In this document: positions 32,448-41,317 of the stretch, in pieces
Layout: the number at the start of each line of letters is the position of its first letter
Numbering within the stretch: the stretch's first letter is position 1
Assembly (NCBI GenBank): GCA_020431405.1
Contig: JAGQIK010000705.1
Span: 1 to 41,325, forward strand
From: Myxococcales bacterium
GTDB taxonomy: Bacteria > Myxococcota_A > Polyangia > GCA-2747355
Direction: 5' to 3'
DNA length: 41,325 bases
Translations under genes and position numbers: made by a program
The notes under the pieces: model-generated
Seen by the model: only the letters and a program-made list of their open reading frames with translations
Told to the model about the DNA's origin: nothing
Database searches by the model: none

Positions 32448-34189
32448 CGGCTGTGCTCTTTCTCGCGCGTGGCGTTGGGCGGCGACAGCGCGGCGACGAT
32501 GGCGCGCGCGACCACGTCACGACGGGCGCGCAGCTTAGCCAGCGCCGCGCCGCGCTCGCCGGCATGCGCGCGCTGCTCGGCGTGCAGCGAAGGCAGCTTC
32601 GCGGCCTTGAAGGTCGAGTCAACGCGCGCGAGGGCCAAGCGCCAGCGCGCGAGCCGTGACGACAGCTCGCGACGCAGCGTGGCCGACTTCTGATCGGGCA
32701 GCGTGCGCAGCACCTCGACGATGGCGTGAAGGTCGCGCTCGGCGAGCGCGGCGGTGGCGCGACTGGCCTTGGTCAGCTCGCTGGGGAACGCGCTCTCGAG
32801 CCAGCGCGCGCGCGCTTGCAGGGCGCTGCGTAGCGCGCTGTCGCGACCGCCCTTGCTGCCCGTCGCGCCGTGCCGCGAAGCCTCGCGCGCGAGATAGCGC
32901 GCCGTCAGCGCGCGGCCGCGCTGAGCGAGCCCCATCAGCATCGCCCTGCCCCGCGACTGCTCGCTCGCGCCGCCAAAAGCCGCCGCGACCCAGCCGCGGC
33001 GCTGCGCTTCGTCGGGGTTCTCGCGACGAAACGCGCGCCCCAGCTCGCGCCGCACGAAGCGCGCGCGCCGCTCGCTGGGCAGCCGCGCGAGCCACGCCCG
33101 AAAATAGCCCGCCGCCGCCCATACGGTGGCGATGCGCGGCGCACCCACGCGCCGCAGCAGACGCCTGCCGGCGCGCACGTCGCGGTGCCACGACAGCGCC
33201 GCCATCGCGCCCCAAGCGACGAGCGGATCCGGATCGTAGAGCGCGCGCGTCAGCGCTGCCACCGAGCGCGACGGCTGAAACGGCGACGCTTGCCGTGCCA
33301 GCGCGGCGTAGCGCGTGCAGCGCCGCGGGCGCGCGCGACACCAAGCGAGCACCTTGGCCGCGCGCTTGGCCACGTCGTCGTCGGGGCTGGCGGCGCGCAG
33401 GCGCGCCAGCGCGATCAGATCCAGCCGCGCGAACGCATCGCGCAGCTGTCCGCCGCGCACGAGCGCTTCGAGGCGCGCGAGCTGCGGATGGCGGGGAAAG
33501 CGGCTGCGCAGGTGCTCGAGCAGCGCCGGCTGCGGGTCGCGCGCCACCAGCGCGGCGAGGCGTGCTCCGAGCTGCTTTCGCGCCGCCAGCGCCGCGCGCG
33601 TGCCGCGCCAGCGCGCGATGAAGCGCTCGAGCGCGTCGACGCTGACGCCGGCGGCGCCGATCAGCAGCGAGGCGAGATGCTCGCGCACGTCCGAGGCGCG
33701 CTCGTGATCGGCGAAGCGCTCGAGGAATCGGCGCCCACGCAGCGGCCGGCGGCTGGCCAGCGCTTCCTTGGCGAGCGCGCTGGCCAGCTGCGCTTGCGCC
33801 TTCTTCGCCGGCGCGGTGCCGCGATAGCGCTCGGCGACGAGCTCGAGGTCGGCCGAGCTCTTGGCGCGCGCGAGCGCCAGCTCGGCGAGCCGCGAGCGCA
33901 CCGCCTCGGCGTAGCGGCCCTGCGGATAGCGCGCGAGATAGCCGCGGTACCCCAGCGGGCGATCCGCCGCGCGCGCCTGACGGTACACCGCACCTTCGAG
34001 GTGCAGCCGCGCCTTGGCTGCGCGCTCGCCCTTGGCGTAGCGCGTGAGGAAGCGTCGATACGCAGCTGGCGTGTCCGCCGCGCGCGCCGCGTCGAAACGG
34101 CTCGCCTCGCAGCCCACGAGCGCTGCCGCCAGCGCGAGCGCCATCCAGCTCAGCGCGAACGAGGGGTGAGATGAGGGTCGATAGCGCAC
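32444..34189 (-). CDS. Large helical-repeat lipoprotein
   Basis: A 581-residue protein read from GTG 34189. That start gives a basic N-terminus, a hydrophobic core and lipobox ALVGC (Cys27); the longer upstream frame has no support. Residues about 35-200 are short helical repeats with the pattern Y-x-x-(F/Y)-L-x-R-(Y/F)-x-x-x-(R/E), like TPR/YfiO-type units. A HEAT-like stretch follows near the middle (LTRALYDPDPLVAWGAMAAL). The protein is extremely Arg/Ala-rich. It probably sits on the periplasmic face of a membrane as a scaffold. It overlaps the hydrolase gene by 4 bp. No specific function can be given. Confidence 0.7.
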   Translation of the reverse strand: MRYRPSSHPSFALSWMALALAAALVGCEASRFDAARAADTPAAYRRFLTRYAKGERAAKARLHLEGAVYRQARAADRPLGYRGYLARYPQGRYAEAVRSRLAELALARAKSSADLELVAERYRGTAPAKKAQAQLASALAKEALASRRPLRGRRFLERFADHERASDVREHLASLLIGAAGVSVDALERFIARWRGTRAALAARKQLGARLAALVARDPQPALLEHLRSRFPRHPQLARLEALVRGGQLRDAFARLDLIALARLRAASPDDDVAKRAAKVLAWCRARPRRCTRYAALARQASPFQPSRSVAALTRALYDPDPLVAWGAMAALSWHRDVRAGRRLLRRVGAPRIATVWAAAGYFRAWLARLPSERRARFVRRELGRAFRRENPDEAQRRGWVAAAFGGASEQSRGRAMLMGLAQRGRALTARYLAREASRHGATGSKGGRDSALRSALQARARWLESAFPSELTKASRATAALAERDLHAIVEVLRTLPDQKSATLRRELSSRLARWRLALARVDSTFKAAKLPSLHAEQRAHAGERGAALAKLRARRDVVARAIVAALSPPNATREKEHSR

Positions 34190-34267
34190 GGCGCCCAATG
34201 TAGCGCAACCCGCCGGGAACGTCCGGCGCCGACTGTCGTCAGATGCTCTGCAGGCGCGCGGCCTTAC

Positions 34268-34296
34268 TTGACATGTCTCAGCGTGATTTCTAGACT
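34268..34296 (+). promoter_or_regulatory. Sigma70-type promoter for the membrane protein gene at 34346
   Basis: TTGACA (34268-34273) is a perfect -35 box, and TAGACT (34291-34296) follows after the ideal 17 nt. Transcription would start about 43 nt before the GTG. This is the best-looking promoter in the window. Confidence 0.65.
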
Positions 34297-34345
34297 CCCG
34301 CAGCTGCAAAGCCCCTTGTAACCCCAGGTAAAGAGAGCGCCCTAG

Positions 34346-35569
34346 GTGGCAGACGATAAAAAGAAACCCAACCGAGATCTCAGCGCGCTCAAGGCGCGGC
34401 TGGGGCTCGCCAAGGGTGGCGAGCAAAAAGCGGAACCCCCGGCCCCCGGGGCGCCAGCTGCACCAGCTGCGCCGGTCGCGCCGGTCGCCGCACCACAAGC
34501 CCAAGCCCCTATTGTCGCGCCTCCTGGGGTCGTACCGCCGCCCGGCATGCACCCGCCGCAGCCCGCGCAACCCGCGCCTGCGCCGGCGCCCGACGTGCGA
34601 CGCGACCCCTTCGCGGCGCGCCCGCAGGCAGCCGCCCCGCGCGCGGCGGCGCCCGCCTTTGTCGACGCGGGACCGCCGATCGAGATCCCGCCCGAGAAGA
34701 AGGGCAAGGGCAAGTGGATCGCGATCATCCTCGCGGTGTCGATGATCCCGCTGGTGGTCGGCTGGAGCTGCGGCCGCATCTACGGCGCGCGCCTGATCTT
34801 CAACCGCACCATCGAGGACGCGAAGAAGATCGAGACCGCGCTCAAGCCCATCGTCGACACCAACAAGAAGGTCGTGCAGGCGCTCACGCAGGCGCGCGTG
34901 CGTAGCAAGGGCAAGAAGCTCGGCTACGACGCCACGCTCGTCAGCGAAGTCGAAGAGCTGCTCAAGAAGGCCGGCCTCAAAGAGACGAAGAACAAGCAGA
35001 ACGGCATCTTCCGCACCAACTACGCGCGTATGGAAGACCTCGTCGTGCAGAAGCTCTTCGCCTACTACAACAACACGCTGCGCCTCTATCAGAAGATGAC
35101 CGAGTTCGTCGACCGGGCGAAGCGCAACCAGAAGGCCATCGAGGACTACGTCAAGGCCACCGAGGTCACGCGCAACTACGGCGTGGTCTTCATGGCCGAC
35201 AAGGGCGGCTACTACCTCGGCAAGCTGGTGCAGATCGGTCCGCCGATCTGCAAAGACAAGAAGAAGCAGTGCAAGCCGGGCGAAGTGGAAGGCTTCCCCG
35301 TGCGCGTGGGCAACAGCAAGTCGTGGAACCCGCGTCCCGGCAAGCCCAAGTCGCTCTCCAAGATCGGCGAGATCGCCGTGCCCATCGTCCCCGACGAGGA
35401 CTGGCGCCAGGTCGCCGCCGGCCGTCCCGGCTACCTGATCTACCGCCAGTACGCCCTCGACTTCGCCAAGCTGCTCGCCCTCTCGGCGCTGCTCAAAGCG
35501 GACGAGAAGGAGCTGATGCGCGGCCTGTCCAAGCAGGGCAAGCGCCAGAAGCTGTTCGCGCCGCTGTAG
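34346..35569 (+). CDS. Single-pass membrane protein of unknown function with Pro/Ala-rich N-terminus
   Basis: A 407-residue protein starting at GTG 34346 (AGAGAG upstream). Residues 1-25 are charged (DDKKKPNRDLSALKARLGL), and 30-110 are almost only Pro, Ala, Gly and Gln. A Lys-rich stop precedes one membrane helix (WIAIILAVSMIPLVVGWSCG, 124-143). The rest, about 260 residues, is Lys-rich and helical (for example EELLKKAGLKETKNKQNG, YYNNTLRLYQKMTEFVDR). It ends with YLIYRQYALDFAKLLALSALLK. With no signal peptide the N-terminus should stay in the cytoplasm and the large C-terminal part in the periplasm. I do not recognise a family. It has its own strong promoter and is monocistronic. Confidence 0.8.
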   Translation: MADDKKKPNRDLSALKARLGLAKGGEQKAEPPAPGAPAAPAAPVAPVAAPQAQAPIVAPPGVVPPPGMHPPQPAQPAPAPAPDVRRDPFAARPQAAAPRAAAPAFVDAGPPIEIPPEKKGKGKWIAIILAVSMIPLVVGWSCGRIYGARLIFNRTIEDAKKIETALKPIVDTNKKVVQALTQARVRSKGKKLGYDATLVSEVEELLKKAGLKETKNKQNGIFRTNYARMEDLVVQKLFAYYNNTLRLYQKMTEFVDRAKRNQKAIEDYVKATEVTRNYGVVFMADKGGYYLGKLVQIGPPICKDKKKQCKPGEVEGFPVRVGNSKSWNPRPGKPKSLSKIGEIAVPIVPDEDWRQVAAGRPGYLIYRQYALDFAKLLALSALLKADEKELMRGLSKQGKRQKLFAPL

Positions 35570-35574
35570 GGCGT

Positions 35575-35646
35575 CGCAGCTTCGCTGCGCCGCGGCCTCG
35601 GGCCTCAGGCCACAGGTCGAGCCGCAGGCTCGCTCGCTGCGCGAGC
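35575..35646. repeat. Row of three triloop hairpins around a GGCCTCGGGCCTC element
   Basis: CGCAGC-TTC-GCTGCG (35575-35589), CGAGCC-GCA-GGCTCG (35618-35632) and GCTCGC-TGC-GCGAGC (35632-35646) are three perfect 6-bp stems with 3-nt loops. Between the first two lies GGCCTCGGGCCTCAGGCC, related to the repeats at 5896-6052 and 41161-41224. It sits just after a stop codon and may act as a terminator region. The rest of the gap to 35744 holds no gene. Confidence 0.7.
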
Positions 35647-35744
35647 TCGCAGCTGATCTCCTCCCTCACACCTTCAACCAGCCACCGTACCCAGCAGGGG
35701 CGGCCAGCTTCGCAACACGCCGGAGCTCGCGCCTGTGGCGCGCG

Positions 35745-37247
35745 CTAGTTCGGAATCGTGCTCGTCAGGTCCTCGGCGAGCTCGCCAGTTCCTCGGATCA
35801 TCGGCGTCCCCATGCGCGAGAACGAGAAGTTCACCGTGGTCCCCACCGGCAGGTCGTTGCTCTGGTTGTCCTGCGGGATCGTGAAGTGCCAGCGCGTGGC
35901 GATGCCCGACACGCCGGCGGCGCCGGGCGGGTCTTGCTCGTCGGAGACGAGCGTGACGTTGCTCGAGCTGGCGCCGATCTCGGCCGGCGAGTCGCCCTTG
36001 GCGCCCGAGCCGTCGATGTCGTAGTCGAAGTAGAGCAGCGCGTTTCCGCCGCCGAGGTTGCCTGCCACGCCGATGCCGAGCGGCTCGTTGAACAGCACGC
36101 GGATGATCCGCGGGTTGTTGGGGTCGCGCGTGAGGGTCACCGTCGGCTTGCTGCCGCTCATCGGGGGCGTGAAGAACGGCGCACCGAAGATCTTCTCGAT
36201 CACCTGACCATCGGCCTCGGCCACTGCGCGCAGGTTGAGGTTGTACTCGGCGCCGGGCTTGAGGTTGGTGAAGCTCATCTGCATCGTCGTGCCGTCGACG
36301 TTGAGCGTGGGCGCGGTAGCGGGCTGGCCGAGCTCGTCGTAGAGCAGCGCCTGCGTCTGGTCTTTGATGATCGGCCAGTTGAAGACGACGAACAGCGGGC
36401 CGCCCACCGCGGCGACGGCGCGGTTGCCCGCCTTGCCTGCCAGCGCGGGGATCGTCGTGGCGAGGATCTCGAGCGCCGGCGCGGTGGCGCTGCCGACCAC
36501 CACGGTCGGGATCGAGCCGACGAGCTTGTTCACCGACAGATCGACCTGCGTGCCGACGAAGTCGATGCGCCCGTCGTTGTTGATGTCCTGCGGCGGTACG
36601 ACCAGCCGCACGGTGTCACTGACGCCGCCTACGCCGATGAGGCCGCCGAGCAGGGCGAAGTCGGGGATGCCCTTGAATGCGACCTCGCCGATGGCGCTGC
36701 TGGTTGCGCTGACGACGATGTTTCCGCGCGCGGTGCCGGTGGTGTTGCTGAAGTCGATCCACGAGGGTCCCGAGCGAAGCTGCGTCTTGAGCCCGCTGGC
36801 GGGCTGTCCGTCGGGCTGCACCAGCCGCACCTTGAAGGCGTTGGTGTCCGCCGTCGTCTGCACCATGCCGATCGGCCCCAGCGAGAGCGTCGCGTTGGCG
36901 AGCGGGAAGTCGCCCGCCGCGTTCTGCAGCGTCGCCGACAGCTCGAGCTTGGCGTGCGTGGCGGGTCCTTCGAAACGAACGATCAGGTCGCCCGCCGGAA
37001 CGCCTTGCACGCCGAAGCGCCCGGTGGCATCCGTGGCAGCCGGCGCCTCCGCCGGATACTGCTTGCCGCCGGCGACGATGGTGATCTTCACGTCGGCCAT
37101 CGGCTCGCGTGTCGCCGCGTCGACGACGATGCCGCCCACGGATCCGCTGGGCGAGACGTTGTTGACGCCGAGGTCGTCGGAGCCGCCGCACGAGAGCGTG
37201 ACCGACAGCAAGGCGAGGATGCAGGCTAGTCGAAGTTGCGAAGACAT
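35745..37247 (-). CDS. Lipoprotein with carboxypeptidase-regulatory-like domain
   Basis: A 500-residue protein with signal peptide and lipobox SVTLSC (Cys20). Residues about 35-115 match the carboxypeptidase regulatory-like fold (GSVGGIVVDAATREPMADVK, TDATGRFGVQGVPAGDLIVRF). Later regions are beta-rich and Ig-like (GPLFVVFNWPIIKD, RIIRVLFNEPLGIG), with Asp-rich loops DINNDGRID and DYDIDGSG that could bind calcium. It is probably an outer-membrane surface lipoprotein that binds polymers or other proteins. It starts 24 nt after the upstream PEGA gene and is likely in its operon. Confidence 0.8.
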   Translation of the reverse strand: MSSQLRLACILALLSVTLSCGGSDDLGVNNVSPSGSVGGIVVDAATREPMADVKITIVAGGKQYPAEAPAATDATGRFGVQGVPAGDLIVRFEGPATHAKLELSATLQNAAGDFPLANATLSLGPIGMVQTTADTNAFKVRLVQPDGQPASGLKTQLRSGPSWIDFSNTTGTARGNIVVSATSSAIGEVAFKGIPDFALLGGLIGVGGVSDTVRLVVPPQDINNDGRIDFVGTQVDLSVNKLVGSIPTVVVGSATAPALEILATTIPALAGKAGNRAVAAVGGPLFVVFNWPIIKDQTQALLYDELGQPATAPTLNVDGTTMQMSFTNLKPGAEYNLNLRAVAEADGQVIEKIFGAPFFTPPMSGSKPTVTLTRDPNNPRIIRVLFNEPLGIGVAGNLGGGNALLYFDYDIDGSGAKGDSPAEIGASSSNVTLVSDEQDPPGAAGVSGIATRWHFTIPQDNQSNDLPVGTTVNFSFSRMGTPMIRGTGELAEDLTSTIPN

Positions 37248-37271
37248 GTTCTCAATCTCTCCCGTCAGCGA

Positions 37272-38579
37272 TCAGAAGGTCCCGATCGTTCGCGTTGGAA
37301 GCAAGAGCAGGCGTCGATTGTCGCGCCCCGACGAGACGCCGACCGCGATCCCCACCGTGGCGCCAGCCACCACGGCGCCGGCGACCACGCCCAGCACCGG
37401 CCAGAACCAGCGCGAGCGGCGAAAGCGCAGGTACCACGGCTCGCCAGGCTCCGGACGCTTGCGCACGACGACGCGCTTGCGCACCGTCGGCGGCGCCGAC
37501 TGCATCAGCGTCGCGAGCAGCGCGCTGACGACCTTACGGACGTCGGCGTCGAGCGCGTCGAGCCGCGCGGCGCCCTTGACCGTGGCGACCACGCGGCTGT
37601 CCTTGACGCGGTAGGCCGCCAGCTCGATCGCCACCGCCGGCCGGCTCGGCACCAGCGTGGCGAAGATCAGCACCTGCTGGCCGAGCGCCAGGCCGAGCTG
37701 GCGCAGCGCCGGCCCCGGCTGCTGCGCGCGCGCCTCGCCAGCGGCCTTCTCGAGCAGCGCGCCGGGTGCGCCAGGCAGCGGCTTGAGCTTGATCGTGACG
37801 GTGGGCACCTTGCTGCCGCCCGGCACCGCCACCAGCTCGGTCGCTGCGCGGTAGCCCACGCGCCGCGCGGTGATCAGGTTGAAGCTCGCCGGCAGCGTCG
37901 TCACCAGCGGTGCCCGGCCGAGCAGGCGTCCCGCAACGCGCAGCTGCGCGCCGCGCGGCTTCGTCTCGATGCGCACCTTGCCCGTGCCGAGCTCGTGCAG
38001 CAGGAACTTCGCCTCGTCGAAGACACGCTTCATCGCCGGCGGGAAACGCTTCGTGTCGTAGTCGAGCTTCTTGTCGACGACGAAGCCTTTGACCAGCGCC
38101 TCGCGACACTTGGTCTGATCGCCGGCGAGGAAGTACGCCATCGCGAGCTTGCCGAGCGTGCGCGCGTGCTGCTTGGCGCCGGCGATGCTGCGCGTGAGCA
38201 CCGCGAAGTGGCGCCGCTCGGTGTTGGCCGCCTCCTCGAGCAGCTTGACCGCGGCCTGAACCTCGAGCTGCTGCATCTTGTTGTCGCCGAGCGCGACCTT
38301 CTTCTGCGCCGCCGCGAGCGCCGCGCGCGCCGCCTTGATGCCGGGATCGCGCACCAGCCCCTCGACCGCCGTGTAGTCGAGCTTGATGTTGGCCTCGAGC
38401 TCGGCTGCCAATGCGTCGAGCACCGACTGCATCGGCACGTCGGTCTTGGACCACGTCGAGTAGAGCGTGACGCGCAGCTTGGCCGGCGCGCCGCGCGCCA
38501 TCGACGCCATGCCCGCGACGCACATCAGCGTCGCGAGCGCCGTGATGGCGCGCCGCTGCTTCGACACGGGACGACCCAT
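37272..38579 (-). CDS. PEGA-domain protein with signal peptide and C-terminal membrane helix
   Basis: A 435-residue protein from ATG 38579. It has a signal peptide (RRAITALATLMCVAGMASMARG, cut near ARGA) and a helical TPR-like region (about 80-190: AAVKLLEEAANTERRHF, GKLAMAYFLAGDQTKCREAL). A PEGA beta domain follows (about 195-255: GKVRIETKPRGAQLRVAGRL), then a domain about 270-370 of unknown type. The C-terminal helix RSRWFWPVLGVVAGAVVAGA resembles that of the TPR protein at 15931-16584. It probably works at the cell envelope with the lipoprotein encoded 24 nt downstream. PEGA domains are linked to surface sensing or polymer binding. Confidence 0.78.
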   Translation of the reverse strand: MGRPVSKQRRAITALATLMCVAGMASMARGAPAKLRVTLYSTWSKTDVPMQSVLDALAAELEANIKLDYTAVEGLVRDPGIKAARAALAAAQKKVALGDNKMQQLEVQAAVKLLEEAANTERRHFAVLTRSIAGAKQHARTLGKLAMAYFLAGDQTKCREALVKGFVVDKKLDYDTKRFPPAMKRVFDEAKFLLHELGTGKVRIETKPRGAQLRVAGRLLGRAPLVTTLPASFNLITARRVGYRAATELVAVPGGSKVPTVTIKLKPLPGAPGALLEKAAGEARAQQPGPALRQLGLALGQQVLIFATLVPSRPAVAIELAAYRVKDSRVVATVKGAARLDALDADVRKVVSALLATLMQSAPPTVRKRVVVRKRPEPGEPWYLRFRRSRWFWPVLGVVAGAVVAGATVGIAVGVSSGRDNRRLLLLPTRTIGTF

Positions 38580-38644
38580 ACCCACAATGTCGTCGCTGCC
38601 AGGACGACGTGTCAATCAATCCCTCGGTGATAGACTGCGCGGAT

Positions 38645-41155
38645 ATGCCGCGCGCACAGCCACGACGCAGGCGAGCGATCGTCGAAAACCCGGCCGACGG
38701 CGGGTTCGTCTACTGGCTGCTCAAGCTGTATCTGTTCGGGCTGCTGGCGCTGCTGCCCATCGGCGTGTGCGCCGCGCCCGTGGTCTACAAGGCGCTGGCT
38801 GGCAAGGCGCCGAACGTCCCCGACCTGGCGTCGTACAAGCGCCGCGCCGCGCTCGAGACGCGCATCGTCTCCGCGGACGGCCAGCTGTTGACGACGCTGG
38901 TGCGCGAGCGGCGCTACCTCGCCGAGATGCGCGAGATCCCGTCGCTGCTGATCAAGGCCTTCCTCGGCGCCGAGGACCGCTACTTCTATCAGCACGCCGG
39001 CGTGGATTTCCGCGGCATCGTGCGTGCGGCGCTGGTCAACCTGCGCGCCGGGCGCGTGCGCCAGGGCGGCAGCACGATCACGCAGCAGGTGGCGAAGTTC
39101 TTCCTCAGTCCCGAGCGCACCATCGAGCGCAAGCTGCGCGAGCTCGCCCTCGCCCGCCGGCTCGAGGCGCGCTACAGCAAGTCGCAGATCCTCTACCTCT
39201 ACCTCAACCACGTCTATCTCGGCGCCCAGGCCTACGGCGTCAATGCCGCGGCGCGTGTCTACTTCGACAAGCGCCTCGACCAGCTCGACCTCTCCGAGAT
39301 GGCGCTGATGGCCGGCCTGGTGCGCGCGCCATCACGCTACGATCCGACGCGCAACCTCCACCTCGCCCGTCGGCGACGCGATCAGGTGCTCGACCAGATG
39401 CTCGCCGCCGGCTTCATCAACAAGGCGCAGCGCGACGCGGCACGCGTCAAGCCGGTGGTGCTCTCCTCTCCGGCCGAGCGCGACGTCACGCCCTGGGTCG
39501 CGCCGACCTTCGCCGAGCACGTGCGGCGCGACCTGCTCAAGCGTCACGGGCGCAAGAAGCTCTACGGCGCCGGCTGGACGATCTCGACCACCGTCGACCT
39601 AACGATGCAGAAGCTGGCGCGCGAGCGCGTGCGCGTGGCGCTGCTAGCGCTCGACAAACGCCAGGGCTGGCGCGGCCAGGTGGCGCGGCTGAGCACGCCC
39701 AAAGAGCGCAGCGACGCGCGGGCGCTGCTCGTGCGGCTCTACGGCGCAGTGGCGCGCGCCGGCGGTCCGCCGCCGGTGCCCGACCGGCCCTACCTCGCTG
39801 TCATCGACCACGTGCGCAGCACGCGCGCCTACGGCCGCATCGGCGATCGCCGCATCGAGATCCCGCGCGAGCTGCTCAAGTGGGCGGCGCCCTACTCGCG
39901 CACCAACTTCGAAAACGACCAGACCACCGACTCGGCGCTCAAGGTGCTCGAGGAAGGCGACCTGGTGTGGGTCGAGGCGCCGACGCGTTGGATGCGGCGC
40001 CGCGACTGGGGCTCGCCCGACGACAAACGCGTCAAGATGCAGCTCGGCCAGATGCCGCGCGTCGAGGCCTCGCTCTACACCTACGACCACCAGTCGGGCT
40101 ACGTGCTGGCGATGGTCGGCGGCTTCGACTACGACCGCTCGAGCTTCAACCGCGCCACACAGGCGTGCCGGCAGCCCGGCAGCGCCTACAAGGCGATCTA
40201 CTACTCGCTGGCGCTCGACAGCCCCAAGTACTCGATGGGCATGATCCTGCAGGACCGCCCCTACCAGCCCGAGCCCGGCGAGAAATGGAACCCCCAGAAC
40301 GTACACGGCACGCTCGACGGCAAGGTCACGATGCACTTCTCGCTGGTCAAGTCGCTCAACCTGCCCTCGATCCAGCTGCTGAGCATGGTCGGCTACAAAA
40401 ACGCCGCGCAGTGGGCGCGCAAGCTCGGCTTCACGACCAAGATCCACGCCGACAAGGCGCTCGCGCTCGGCGCCAGCTGCGTGCGCATCGACGAGACCAC
40501 GCGCGCCTTCGCCACCTTCGCGCGCGGCGGAACGCAGCGCGATCCGATCTACATCCGCCAGGTGCGCGACCGCGCCGGCGACGTGGTGGAGGATCACACC
40601 ACGGTCCTCGATCCGATGCTCGACGAGGCCGACCGGCTCGATCGTTTGTGGGCGCGCGTGGGCAACAGCGACGAGCAGGCCATCGACTCGCGCACGGCGT
40701 TTCTGACCACCAAGCTGCTGCGCGACGGCGTCACGCACGGCATCGCCGCGCGCTGTCAGATCGTGCCGGCGCCGGTAGGTGGCAAGGGCGGCACCAGCAG
40801 CGACACGATGGACACCTGGTTCGTCGGCGTGACCTCACAGTGGGCGACCACCGGCTGGGTTGGCGACGACACCTACCGCCGCCCGCTGGGCAAAAAGGAA
40901 GCGAGCTACACCACGGCGATCCCGATGTGGGCCAACTATATGCGCGCCGCGGTGGGCAAGCGCCCGCACCGCGAGCTGCCGTTCAGCAGCCCGCGCGGCC
41001 TGCGCAGCGCCAAGATCGACTTCGTCACGGGCGGGCTGCCGCGCGACGGGCACAAGACGGCGACGATCTGGTTTCGACCGGGCTCGTGGTCACCGAGGCC
41101 GGAGTCGGATATCAAGGCGATCAAGCCGCCGGGGAAGTCGGCGGAGCAGCACTGA
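38645..41155 (+). CDS. Class A penicillin-binding protein (PBP1A-like)
   Basis: An 836-residue bifunctional peptidoglycan synthase: inner-membrane anchor (VYWLLKLYLFGLLALLPIGV), GT51 transglycosylase and transpeptidase. The GT51 part has Glu110 in GAEDRYFYQHAGVDF, GGSTITQQVAK (141-151), QILYLYLNHVYLG and GVNAAARVYF. The transpeptidase motifs are S-A-Y-K (513-516), S-L-N (570-572) and K-G-G-T (714-717), where most class A enzymes have K-T-G-T; the downstream SSDTMDTWFVG block is intact. The family name rests on domain order and the long insert of about 330-470 between the two enzymes. ATG 38645 precedes a basic stretch and the anchor; its ribosome site is weak. It is divergent from the PEGA gene, with 65 bp between them. 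Confidence 0.93.
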   Translation: MPRAQPRRRRAIVENPADGGFVYWLLKLYLFGLLALLPIGVCAAPVVYKALAGKAPNVPDLASYKRRAALETRIVSADGQLLTTLVRERRYLAEMREIPSLLIKAFLGAEDRYFYQHAGVDFRGIVRAALVNLRAGRVRQGGSTITQQVAKFFLSPERTIERKLRELALARRLEARYSKSQILYLYLNHVYLGAQAYGVNAAARVYFDKRLDQLDLSEMALMAGLVRAPSRYDPTRNLHLARRRRDQVLDQMLAAGFINKAQRDAARVKPVVLSSPAERDVTPWVAPTFAEHVRRDLLKRHGRKKLYGAGWTISTTVDLTMQKLARERVRVALLALDKRQGWRGQVARLSTPKERSDARALLVRLYGAVARAGGPPPVPDRPYLAVIDHVRSTRAYGRIGDRRIEIPRELLKWAAPYSRTNFENDQTTDSALKVLEEGDLVWVEAPTRWMRRRDWGSPDDKRVKMQLGQMPRVEASLYTYDHQSGYVLAMVGGFDYDRSSFNRATQACRQPGSAYKAIYYSLALDSPKYSMGMILQDRPYQPEPGEKWNPQNVHGTLDGKVTMHFSLVKSLNLPSIQLLSMVGYKNAAQWARKLGFTTKIHADKALALGASCVRIDETTRAFATFARGGTQRDPIYIRQVRDRAGDVVEDHTTVLDPMLDEADRLDRLWARVGNSDEQAIDSRTAFLTTKLLRDGVTHGIAARCQIVPAPVGGKGGTSSDTMDTWFVGVTSQWATTGWVGDDTYRRPLGKKEASYTTAIPMWANYMRAAVGKRPHRELPFSSPRGLRSAKIDFVTGGLPRDGHKTATIWFRPGSWSPRPESDIKAIKPPGKSAEQH

Positions 41156-41160
41156 GGGCA

Positions 41161-41224
41161 GGCCTCGGGCCTCCGACCTCGGGCCTCGGGCTCGGCCTCG
41201 GGCCTCCGACCTCGGGCCTCGGGC
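41161..41224. repeat. 31-bp perfect direct repeat with a 33-bp period
   Basis: The block 41161-41191 recurs exactly at 41194-41224. Both are built from CCTCGGG and CCTCCGA words, and more CCTCGGG copies run to about 41236. It lies 5 bp after the PBP1A-like stop codon. The GGCCTCGGGCCTC core also occurs near 35594. Confidence 0.9.
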
Positions 41225-41277
41225 CTCGGGCCTCGCTCGCGGACGCCCCGCGCGTTTCGCCCACGCAACGTCTCAAC

Positions 41278-41317
41278 GCGTGCGGGGGGCGAGCCGCGCG
41301 TGCGGGGGGCGAGCCGC
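41278..41317. repeat. 20-bp perfect tandem repeat, two copies
   Basis: GCGTGCGGGGGGCGAGCCGC occurs twice head to tail at the end of the window, after the other repeat. More copies may lie beyond the edge. No gene is seen from 41156 to 41325. Confidence 0.85.

Noticed and set aside
41161-41317. CRISPR array
   Set aside because: Repeats are adjacent with only 2-bp or no spacers and there are no cas genes.
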